Origin: Corynebacterium sp. sy039
GTDB taxonomy: Bacteria > Actinomycetota > Actinomycetes > Mycobacteriales > Mycobacteriaceae
Direction: 5' to 3'
Assembly: GCF_007904105.1 (NCBI RefSeq)
Contig: NZ_CP042325.1
Span: forward strand, 1,550,001-1,614,000
DNA: 64,000 nt
Positions 30,665-38,087 of this stretch are shown here, piece by piece. Below the pieces are notes generated by a model. That model was given only the letters and a program-made list of their open reading frames with translations, did no database searches and was not told the origin of the DNA. Every line of letters begins with the position of its first letter. The first letter of the stretch is position 1. A program made the position numbers and the translations under genes.

Positions 30665-31716
30665 GTGACTACATCAGCACCTGAAGGACGTAAACTACTT
30701 CGTATTGAAGCAAGAAACTCGCAAACCCCTATCGAGGCTAAGCCTCGGTGGATTCGTACTGCGGTAAAAACAGGACCTGAGTACCAAGATATTAAAAAGC
30801 GTGTGGCTGGTTCTGGTTTGCATACTGTATGCCAAGAAGCTGGCTGCCCGAATATCCACGAGTGTTGGGAATCCCGCGAAGCAACTTTCCTCATCGGTGG
30901 TGCTAATTGCTCTCGACGGTGTGATTTCTGCCAGATCAATTCAGCAAAACCAGAACCGCTAGATCGTGATGAGCCACGTCGAGTAGCGGAATCAGTAGAA
31001 ATGGAACTAAAAACTACTCCACCATCACAGGTGTTACCCGTGACGATCTCGACGACGAGGGTGCCTGGTTGTATGCGGAAGTGGTGCGGCAGATTCACAA
31101 GCTCAACCCGCACACTGGCGTGGAAAACCTCACTCCTGATTTCTCTGGTAAAGCCGACTTACTTCAAGAAGTTTTCGAGGCACGCCCAGAAGTATTTGCA
31201 CATAATCTAGAGACTGTACCACGTATTTTTAAGCGTATTCGCCCAGCATTCCGCTATGAGCGTTCTCTTGATGTTATTCGCCAAGCGCGTAACTTTGGTT
31301 TAGTGACCAAATCAAACCTCATCCTTGGTATGGGGGAAACACCAGAAGAAGTACGTGAAGCACTCGTTGATCTTCATTCGGCAGGGTGTGACATTATCAC
31401 TATTACGCAGTATTTACGCCCTGGTGCGCTTTATCACCCCATTGACCGTTGGGTAAAACCTGAAGAGTTTATTGAGCACGCTGATTTTGCTCGTGAACTT
31501 GGTTTTGGTGCCGTCATGAGCGGACCTTTGGTGCGTTCTTCCTATCGCGCTGGTCGACTCTATGCTCAGGCTTTGGAAGCTCGTGGTGAACAATTGCCGG
31601 AGCATCTTGCTCACCTAGCTCATACTACCTCTGGTTCTACCGCGCAAGAGGCCAGTACCTTACTCGACAAATATGGTCCGTCCCAAGATACGCCTGTGGT
31701 GTCTTCTCGCGTATAA
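30665..31716 (+). pseudogene. lipA: Lipoyl synthase, reading frame broken by a 1-nt deletion
   Basis: Radical SAM enzyme inserting two sulfurs into protein-bound octanoate. Start GTG 30665. The first frame carries the auxiliary cluster cysteines ([12 protein letters not shown]) and the radical SAM triad (CSRRCDFC). It loses similarity just after RRVAESV, and the protein resumes one frame over with [13 protein letters not shown]. Between VAESV and YSTITG there are 17 nt where the family has six codons (18 nt), so a single base is missing, possibly in the A-run at 31009-31013. All other motifs through [17 protein letters not shown] are intact. Since the genome keeps lipoylated enzymes, a sequencing error is as likely as true loss. 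Confidence 0.88.
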
Positions 31717-31738
31717 GAGTCACTGCCGACGCACACTG

Positions 31739-31774
31739 GTGAGCACTACAAAGGTTAGAGCTAGTAGTGTTCAC
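31739..31774 (+). terminator. Hairpin after lipA
   Basis: GTGAGCACTAC pairs with GTAGTGTTCAC (one G-U) around a 14-nt loop, 23 bp after the lipA stop. The T-run (TTTTT) comes only about 13 nt later. The remaining non-coding DNA up to 31959 shows nothing else. Confidence 0.5.
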
Positions 31775-31959
31775 TGGTTATGGTGTGTTTTTCGTACGCT
31801 GGGTAAATAGGCTCATAGAGCAGGCAATAAACCATCCAGCAGGTATGAGCAAGAATACTTATACAGTGAATTACAAGAATCTTTTACGCGATCAGTCGAT
31901 CTCTGCCATACTAATGTGAACACATGGATGAATGATTGTTTTATTATGCGTCTTATGCT

Positions 31960-32694
31960 TTAGGCTTCTCTTTCGCGTTCCCATTCCGCTCGAGCTGCTG
32001 GTGACATAAGCAAACCAGTTCGCTCAATCCGCTGCCGAATGTCCTCCAACTCAACAGGAAAACATATCGTACCAACAATACGCACAGTAATAGTTTCTAC
32101 TTTACCCCTATGCGGTATCTTCCACTGTCCCCGAATAAAAATAACTGGAAAAACACTAGGCCTATCAAAAATAATACCTGTTCCAGGCAATAATTCAGCA
32201 CCACAATATCGAATAACAGTATTGCTTACTTCCAAAACAAGAAAACGCTTTTTCCTTGGCGTGGTATTAATCAGAATCAGAACCATCTGAATGGATACAA
32301 CAACTACAGCAACCCCGCATATAGTAGATAATAAAAAATTAATAATAGTATGCGCTATAAACATATCCCAACTAATGCCAAAACAAGCTAGTGTTAAAGT
32401 AAGCAAAAACCCCATGAGCCTTACCGGTCTTAACCATACGGGATGATGTATAGCCAAATAATCACTGGTCTGCGTAGCAGTAGCAATGCGCTTAAGGATA
32501 AAACCAAACCACTTAGGAAAAAGCATGATAAGCGTCGCACTTCCCAGAAAAATCACAAATGGTGCTCCCAGCACAAATGCTTTACTTCCATTCCAAATTC
32601 TCTGGTAATCAGAAAGGTTCTGCACACCAAACACTATCAATGCTAAACCAAAGAACAGATAAAGTATCTTTTTCAGAAAAATTTTAAGAGGCAT
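31960..32694 (-). CDS. Tandem-array membrane protein, copy 1 (putative immunity protein)
   Basis: 244 residues from the ATG at 32694 (MPLKIFLKK); an ATG five codons earlier overlaps a leftover toxin tail and lacks a ribosome site. Four predicted membrane helices occupy about residues 8-28, 38-60, 88-108 and 118-142. A soluble C-terminal domain of about 100 residues begins at TTPRKKRFLVLEVSNT, contains LLPGTGII, FIRGQWKIPHR and ends GLLMSPAARAEWEREREA. I do not recognise a Pfam family. It is the last gene of the array on the minus strand. It differs from its sisters by lacking the KEKEKV stretch. Immunity function is inferred from layout only. Confidence 0.75.
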   Translation of the reverse strand: MPLKIFLKKILYLFFGLALIVFGVQNLSDYQRIWNGSKAFVLGAPFVIFLGSATLIMLFPKWFGFILKRIATATQTSDYLAIHHPVWLRPVRLMGFLLTLTLACFGISWDMFIAHTIINFLLSTICGVAVVVVSIQMVLILINTTPRKKRFLVLEVSNTVIRYCGAELLPGTGIIFDRPSVFPVIFIRGQWKIPHRGKVETITVRIVGTICFPVELEDIRQRIERTGLLMSPAARAEWEREREA

Positions 32695-32701
32695 ATCACA
32701 C

Positions 32702-32734
32702 TCACTCATCGATCTGTTCAGCTACATATTTCCG
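32702..32734 (-). pseudogene. Orphan toxin-tail scrap before copy 1
   Basis: Read on the minus strand it gives RKYVAEQIDE and stop, matching RKRVVEQIDE at the end of the hydrophobic protein at 36910. The match ends abruptly upstream. It is too short to be a gene. Confidence 0.8.
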
Positions 32735-32783
32735 ATGGAAAATGAGAACTTTCCCACTGTATTTATGTCTCTCTTTCACGTTC

Positions 32784-33509
32784 CTATTCTGCTCGCACTT
32801 CTGGTGACATAAGCAAACCAGTTTGCTCAATCCGCTGCCGAATGTCCTCTACCTCAACAGGAAAACATCTTGCACCACTAATAATCTGAGTGATTCTTTT
32901 AACTTTTTCTTTCTCTTTTTTCCTATGCGGTATTTTCCACTGTCCTCTAATAAAAATAGCTGGAAATGCACTCTGATTATCGAGAATAATGCCTGTTCCG
33001 GGCAATAATTCATTGCCGCAATATCGAATAGCAGTATTGCTTACTTCTAAAAAAAGAAAACGCTTTTTCCTTGGTGTGGTGTTAAACAGAGATAGAACAC
33101 TACAGCACAAACCCAAAACTGAAAAAACCCCACATATGGCATAAAAGAACAGACGATTACTGTGCACTATAGACATATCCCAAATAAGTCCAACGAAACC
33201 CATTACCATAACAAAACTTACCCCCATGAGTATTGCTGGTCGCAACCACACAGGATGATATATTGCCAAATAATCAGTAGTCTGAGTAACAGTAGCAATG
33301 CGCCTAAGAATAAAACCAAACCACTTAGGAAATAGCAGGATGAGTCCCATAACCCCAAAAAACAACGAGAATGGTATTCCCAGTACAAACGCTTTACTGA
33401 CATGATTCCAAATCCATTGGTAATTGGAAAGATGCCATACGCCCATCGCTATCAATGCTAAATAACCAAACAAATAAAATATCTTTTTTAGAAAAATTTT
33501 AAGAGGCAC
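32784..33509 (-). CDS. Tandem-array membrane protein, copy 2 (putative immunity protein)
   Basis: 241 residues. GTG start at 33509 (VPLKIFLKK), with a perfect AAGGAG 6 nt upstream; this fixes where the whole family begins. The architecture is as in the other copies: four helices, then the TTPRKKRFLFLEVSNTAIRY domain with FIRGQWKIPHRKKEKEKV. It ends early at SPEVRAE because the Trp codon conserved in sister genes is TAG; the bases after it would still encode ERERE. Its downstream neighbour copy 1 begins 89 bp away. Confidence 0.75.
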   Translation of the reverse strand: MPLKIFLKKIFYLFGYLALIAMGVWHLSNYQWIWNHVSKAFVLGIPFSLFFGVMGLILLFPKWFGFILRRIATVTQTTDYLAIYHPVWLRPAILMGVSFVMVMGFVGLIWDMSIVHSNRLFFYAICGVFSVLGLCCSVLSLFNTTPRKKRFLFLEVSNTAIRYCGNELLPGTGIILDNQSAFPAIFIRGQWKIPHRKKEKEKVKRITQIISGARCFPVEVEDIRQRIEQTGLLMSPEVRAE

Positions 33510-33519
33510 GTCGCGCTCC

Positions 33520-33552
33520 TTACCTATCAATCTGTTCAGCTACATATTTCCG
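33520..33552 (-). pseudogene. Orphan toxin-tail scrap before copy 2
   Basis: It encodes RKYVAEQIDR and a TAA stop on the minus strand, a variant of the RKRVVEQIDE tail. The TAA is part of the TAAGGAG that serves as ribosome site for copy 2. Confidence 0.8.
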
Positions 33553-33580
33553 ATGGAAATTGAGGACTTTCCCGCTGTAT

Positions 33581-34327
33581 TTATGCCTCTCTTTCGCGTT
33601 CCCATTCCGCTCGAGCTTCTGGTGACATAAGCAAACCAGTTCGTTCAATCCGCTGCCGAATGTCCTCTAACTCAATAGGAAAACACCTTGCGCCAATAAT
33701 ACGCACAGTAATAGCTTCTACCTTTTCTTTCTCTTTTTTCCTATGCGGTATTTTCCACTTTCCTCGTATACGAATAACCGGAAATATACTCGGCTCATCA
33801 AGGATAATACCTGTTCCAGGCAGTAATTCAGCACCGTAATATCGAATAGCAGTATTGCTTACTTCCAAAACAAGAAAACGCTTTTTCCGTGGTGTTGTAT
33901 CAATCAGAATCAGAACCATCTTAAAAAATATACCAACCGAAAGAACTCCACATATTGTATAAAGAAACAGACTATTGCTATGCGCTATAAACATATCCCA
34001 AATGATTCCAACAAACTCCAAAACTAAAAACAAAGAAAGCCCCATAAGTCTTACCGGTCTTAACCATATGGGGTGATAAACTGCCAAATAATCAGTAGTC
34101 TGAGTAACAGTAGCAATGCACCTAAGAATAAAACCAAACCACTTAGGAAAAAGCATGATAAGCGTCGCACTTCCTACAAGAATCGCAAGCGGTGCTCCCA
34201 GAACAACTCCCTTGCTTACGTAATTCCAAAATCTTTGATAGTCATAAAGAATCCATATACCAACCGCTATCAATGCTAAGCAAAAGAGCAAATAAAGTAT
34301 CTTTTCCAGAAAAATTTTAAGAGGCAT
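33581..34327 (-). CDS. Tandem-array membrane protein, copy 3 (putative immunity protein)
   Basis: 248 residues from ATG 34327 (MPLKIFLEK). Same four-helix plus C-terminal domain plan. The third and fourth helices and the loop between them (IAHSNSLFLYTICGVLSVGIFFKMV) are shared almost exactly with the copy at 36159, while the C-terminal tail is like copy 1. This patchwork suggests recombination among copies. It ends SPEARAEWEREREA. The spacer to copy 2 is 71 bp. Confidence 0.75.
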   Translation of the reverse strand: MPLKIFLEKILYLLFCLALIAVGIWILYDYQRFWNYVSKGVVLGAPLAILVGSATLIMLFPKWFGFILRCIATVTQTTDYLAVYHPIWLRPVRLMGLSLFLVLEFVGIIWDMFIAHSNSLFLYTICGVLSVGIFFKMVLILIDTTPRKKRFLVLEVSNTAIRYYGAELLPGTGIILDEPSIFPVIRIRGKWKIPHRKKEKEKVEAITVRIIGARCFPIELEDIRQRIERTGLLMSPEARAEWEREREA

Positions 34328-34334
34328 ATCGCAC

Positions 34335-34367
34335 TCACTCATCAACCTGTTCAACTACACGTTTCCG
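34335..34367 (-). pseudogene. Orphan toxin-tail scrap before copy 3
   Basis: It encodes RKRVVEQVDE and a TGA stop on the minus strand, one residue different from the intact tail at 36910. Similarity stops at the Arg codon. Confidence 0.8.
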
Positions 34368-34396
34368 ATGGAAATTGAGGACTTTCCCCGCTATAT

Positions 34397-35143
34397 TTAT
34401 ACTTCTCTTTCGCGTTCCCATTCTGCTCGAGCTTCTGGTGACATAAGCAAACCAGTTCGTTCAATCCGCTGCCGAATTTCATCCGGTTCAACGGGAAAAC
34501 ACATCGCACTACCAATAATCTGAGTGATTCTTTTAACTTTTTCTTTCTCTTTTTTCCTATGCGGTATTTTCCACTGTCCCCAAATAAAAATAACCGGAAA
34601 AACACTAGACTTATCAAGGATAAAACCTGTTCCAGGCAATAATTCATTGCAACAATATCGAATAGCAGTATTGCTTACTTCCAAAACAAGAAAACGCTTT
34701 TTCCGTGGTGTTGTATTGATCAAAAATAAAACCATCTGGAAGAATACAAAAATCGAAAGAACCTCGCACATAGCATAAAAAAACAAACGATTGCTATGTA
34801 CGATAAACATGTCCCAAATGATTCCAGCACAAGCTAGTATTAAAGCAAGAAAGAGCCCCATAATTATTGCCGGTCTTAACCATATGGGCTGATAAATTGC
34901 CAAATAATCAGTAGTCTGAGTAACAGTAGCAATGCGCCTAAGAATAAAACCAAACCAGTTAGGAAAAAGCATGATAAGCGTCGCACTTCCCAGAAAAATC
35001 ACAAACGGTGCTCCCAAAACAAACACTTTGCTAGCGTGATTCCAAATCCATTGGTAATTGGAAAGATGCCATACCCCCATCGCTATAAATCCTACGCCAA
35101 AGAACAAATAAAGTATCTTTTTCAGAAAAATTTTAAGAGGCAT
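34397..35143 (-). CDS. Tandem-array membrane protein, copy 4 (putative immunity protein)
   Basis: 248 residues from ATG 35143. Four helices followed by the TTPRKKRFLVLEVSNTAIRYC domain, WGQWKIPHRKKEKEKV and the final EWEREREV. It has a double-cysteine variant (RYCCNELLPG). The first 60 residues are closest to copies 1 and 2. It is preceded by the longest leftover of the toxin gene, about 100 bp. Confidence 0.75.
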   Translation of the reverse strand: MPLKIFLKKILYLFFGVGFIAMGVWHLSNYQWIWNHASKVFVLGAPFVIFLGSATLIMLFPNWFGFILRRIATVTQTTDYLAIYQPIWLRPAIIMGLFLALILACAGIIWDMFIVHSNRLFFYAMCEVLSIFVFFQMVLFLINTTPRKKRFLVLEVSNTAIRYCCNELLPGTGFILDKSSVFPVIFIWGQWKIPHRKKEKEKVKRITQIIGSAMCFPVEPDEIRQRIERTGLLMSPEARAEWEREREV

Positions 35144-35150
35144 ATCGCAC

Positions 35151-35251
35151 TCACTCATCGATCTGTTCAACTACACGTTTCCGATCATTCTGGTCAAACC
35201 AATTTTCAGCTACCTTAGCAGCAAAAACCAACCACAATGGATACTACGCCT
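35151..35251 (-). pseudogene. Degenerate 3' end of a second toxin gene
   Basis: About 100 bp similar to the last 33 codons of the protein at 36910, including the stretch corresponding to GVLSIG, VVENWYDQN and KRVVEQIDE. It is two bases shorter in the A-run of the GFLAAK region, so the frame is broken and an in-frame stop appears. Similarity ends at about 35251, just before the next gene. This is direct evidence of a lost second toxin copy. Confidence 0.8.
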
Positions 35252-35260
35252 GCATCATAA

Positions 35261-35998
35261 CTATTTTGTATGCAATACTCCTGCGTTTTCGATTCGCTGT
35301 TTAATTTCTTCTGGAGTGACAGGAGCCAAAAGAGCATAGGGCAATATTCGCCTATTTTCTGGTTTCTTTATTTTTCCTTTAGCTGATTCTACAGGTTTCC
35401 ACTGTCCGCATATGACAATCGAGGAAAACTTGTAGCTATCAAAAACTTCTACAAGAACAGGAACAAGAGTATATTTATTAGTTTCAATTCTACCTGGCGC
35501 AATACTAACAACAAGATATCGACGCTTGGCAGGGGTACGGAAAAAACGAACTATTCCCCATATCCATAAGATAGTAAAGAGAATCGGTATAGTGAAGAGA
35601 ATAATTCTCATCAATACTGATATGTACTCTGCTCTTAGCATACATATCCCAATAAACCATAAAAGAGGAAGAAAAGATAAAGCGATTATGATGAAATAAA
35701 AAAAGAAAGAAAAACGATCATATATTTCTAGCTCAGTATCAGTTCTGATGATTGTTATGAACTTTGAGCGAAGAAAATACATCTGATACGGAAAATTTAT
35801 TACGAGAGAAAGAACCAAAAGACCAGTAAAAAAGAGGAAAAGATATATATCTATAGCTTGGAAGTTCCAGAAGTTAGAGTCAATATTATTATCTGCATAA
35901 TGTGTCCATAGATAATATGCGATTGCACATATCATAAGTAAATGGAATGCACGCCAATATAATCGGCTTATCCTTTTCGACATAAGAGGAGAGTCCAT
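35261..35998 (-). CDS. Divergent membrane protein in the array (copy 5)
   Basis: 245 residues from ATG 35998 (MDSPLMSKRISRLYW), with AAAGGAAAAGG about 10 nt upstream; a TTG 22 codons earlier is less likely. Its four-helix layout and length match the others but the sequence is very different. Common points are TPAKRRYLVVSIAPGRI against TTPRKKRFLVLEVSNT, ICGQWKP against IRGQWKI, and VTPEEIKQRIENAGVL against the EDIRQRIERTGLL region. It is therefore a distant member of the same family. It is rich in Phe and Ile and is not preceded by a toxin tail. Confidence 0.7.
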   Translation of the reverse strand: MDSPLMSKRISRLYWRAFHLLMICAIAYYLWTHYADNNIDSNFWNFQAIDIYLFLFFTGLLVLSLVINFPYQMYFLRSKFITIIRTDTELEIYDRFSFFFYFIIIALSFLPLLWFIGICMLRAEYISVLMRIILFTIPILFTILWIWGIVRFFRTPAKRRYLVVSIAPGRIETNKYTLVPVLVEVFDSYKFSSIVICGQWKPVESAKGKIKKPENRRILPYALLAPVTPEEIKQRIENAGVLHTK

Positions 35999-36158
35999 AT
36001 CGTGTTGCCCTTTTCCTTTTCCAAAATACTTCACGGGAAATGAACTGAAGTAAAGTTTGGTCAAACTCAGCTATAAAAAGCTAAGGCGATACGTAAGTTT
36101 TCGTTGGGGTGGTGAAGCTCAGCGTTTTCTTTGTGTAGATGTTTGTTTCCCGCTATAT

Positions 36159-36902
36159 TTATACTTCTCTTTCGCGTTCCCATTCCGCTCGAGCTGCTGG
36201 TGACATAAGCAAACCAGTTCGCTCAATCCGCTGCCGAATGTCCTCCAACTCAACGGGAAAACATATCGTACCACCAATAATCTGAGTAATACTTTTTACT
36301 TCTTCTTTCTCTTTTTTCCTATGCGGTATTTTCCACTGTCCCCTAATAAAAATAACTGGAAAAACACTAGGCCTATCAAAAATAATACCTGTTCCAGGCA
36401 ATAATTCATTGCCGTAATATCGAATAACAGTATTACTTACTTCCAAAACAAGAAAACGCTTTTTCCTCGGCGTGGTATCAATCAGAATCAGAACCATCTT
36501 AAAAAATATACCAACCGAAAGAACTCCACATATTGTATAAAGAAACAGACTATTGCTATGCGCTATAAACATATCCCAAATGATTCCAACATAAAGCAGC
36601 ACGCAGAAAAAAAATAACCCTACAAACCTTACTGGTCGCAGCCACACGGGATGATAAATTGCCAAATAATCAGTAGTCTGCGTAACAGTAGCAATCCGCC
36701 TATAGATAAAACCAAACCACTTAGGAAAAAGCATGGTAAGCAGCATAGTTCCCAGAAAAATCACAAACGGTGCTCCCAGCACAAATGCTTTACTTCCATT
36801 CCAAACTCTTTGGTAATCAGAAAGGTTCTGCACCCCAAACACTATCAGTGCTAAACAAAAGAACAAATAAAGTATCTTTTTCAGAAAAATTTTAAGAGGC
36901 AT
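36159..36902 (-). CDS. Tandem-array membrane protein, copy 6 (cognate immunity candidate)
   Basis: 247 residues from ATG 36902, 7 bp after the stop of the hydrophobic protein at 36910; SD-like GAGTGAG is 6 nt before it. An upstream ATG (MSECD) overlaps that stop by 8 bp. This is the only copy that directly follows an intact toxin tail, so it is the best candidate partner. Four helices, then TTPRKKRFLVLEVSNTVIRYYG, FIRGQWKIPHRKKEKEEV and EWEREREV at the end. Confidence 0.75.
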   Translation of the reverse strand: MPLKIFLKKILYLFFCLALIVFGVQNLSDYQRVWNGSKAFVLGAPFVIFLGTMLLTMLFPKWFGFIYRRIATVTQTTDYLAIYHPVWLRPVRFVGLFFFCVLLYVGIIWDMFIAHSNSLFLYTICGVLSVGIFFKMVLILIDTTPRKKRFLVLEVSNTVIRYYGNELLPGTGIIFDRPSVFPVIFIRGQWKIPHRKKEKEEVKSITQIIGGTICFPVELEDIRQRIERTGLLMSPAARAEWEREREV

Positions 36903-36909
36903 ATCGCAC

Positions 36910-37827
36910 TCACTCATCGATCTGTTCAACTACACGTTTCCGATTATTCTGGTCATACCAATTTTCAACTACTTTAGCAGCCAAAAAACCAATTCCAATG
37001 GATAGTACGCCTATTGCCACTACTGGAATGGCAGCACCTCCACTGACACCAACTAATGTTAAAAGTTCTGGAGCCATCTCGGCTACGACCACTGCTGCTC
37101 CAGTGCCCACACCATTAATGACTATTGCTTCGCGTGTATCTCTCCCTTCTGACATATCTGCTAGCGTTGATGCCCCTGCACCGATCGCACCAAAAGCCCT
37201 CATACTTCCTTCTACAAATCTTTTATCATCAGCTGATGCTCCTTCCTTGGCTATCTCCTCTACTGTGTAGTAAAAACCGTCATAGACAGCAAAAGCGGAA
37301 TCAAGTTTCGTAGGAATGTAAGAATTCTGATTGATGTATTCTTCACGAGTGAGAAATTCTCCGTGTTTCCCAACTTTCGGTTTGCCATTTTTATCAAAGG
37401 TCACATCTTCTGCTTTAGCATACTTACCTTCTGGATTTTTTAATGTCCATTCAATGCGATCTTCTTCATTCTTTGCAATAGGAGCATGATTCTTCTGTCC
37501 CGCCAAAAAACTATTGTCTTCTAAACGATATGTCGGCGTAAAATCATCACTCGTTGCCCGCGCCCCATCCTGCCATCTTCCTTGTTCATCTTGGAATACA
37601 CCATCATTAGGGTCTTGTGTTTCTGTGGCGTTGTACCAAGTGCGGTTATATGGACCGTCTTCAGGCGGTGCTGTGGTCAGTGTCTTGTCTATAGCCTCTG
37701 CACGTTTCAGACCCCCCTTACCGTCATCAAAAGAATGCTTATTTGTTTTGTGGTCACAATGACCTTTAACAATGATGCCTTGAGTCGGGTCAGAGAATGT
37801 TCCGTCGCCATTATCGAATGGAGTTCG
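36910..37827 (-). pseudogene. 5'-truncated secreted-protein/toxin fragment with hydrophobic C-terminus
   Basis: The frame is open for 305 codons from a TGA at 37828-37830 but has no ATG or GTG; the only possible start is an inner TTG at 37506 (198 residues). So it looks like the 3' part of a longer gene. The first half is hydrophilic, with NGDGTFSDPTQG, KHGEFLTREEYINQN and DGFYYTVEEIAKEG. Residues encoded at about 37130-36965 are hydrophobic and Gly/Ala/Val-rich (VINGVGTGAAVVV, then SGGAAIPVVAIGVLSIGIG), ending in a charged tail. This resembles membrane-inserting toxin tips such as pore-forming colicins or S. aureus TspA; no homology search was possible. A short stretch at about 37818-37900 may continue the protein in another frame. 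Confidence 0.65.
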
Positions 37828-37963
37828 TCACCCACACAGATAAAGGAATATAACCCCTGGAAAACACGCCTTCCATTGTCAATTTTCCCACCTTGCCGCG
37901 CCGTCGTAAAGCATTTTTATTCACTCCACCCCCCTTTATTGCACACCATTATTGCCCCAGAAG

Positions 37964-37982
37964 GAAGGTAAACCTATACTTA
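37964..37982 (+). promoter_or_regulatory. DtxR-like iron box upstream of the siderophore-binding gene
   Basis: GAAGGTAAACCTATACTTA matches the 19-bp DtxR consensus (TTAGGTTAGSCTAACCTAA) at 12 positions by my count. It lies about 105 bp before the gene for a siderophore-binding protein, where iron control is expected. Confidence 0.4.
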
Positions 37983-38034
37983 GTTGGACGGTTTTTCGCT
38001 GTCTTACCGTAAGACATCAAGCGGAAAATCCCTC

Positions 38035-38052
38035 TGTGGTGTGCGCACCACA
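38035..38052 (+). terminator. Hairpin with T-run just before the siderophore-binding gene
   Basis: TGTGGTG and CACCACA pair around a TGCG loop and are followed by CATTTTTA. It looks like an intrinsic terminator in the leader, 35 bp before the start codon; it may be an attenuator or end an upstream transcript. Confidence 0.45.
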
Positions 38053-38087
38053 CATTTTTATGTACCTTTTAGACTTTAAGGAGCAGG

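Noticed and set aside
36910..37506. A normal 198-residue gene starting at TTG 37506
   Set aside because: Protein-like sequence in the same frame continues 107 codons upstream of that TTG to a stop, so a truncated larger gene explains the data better.
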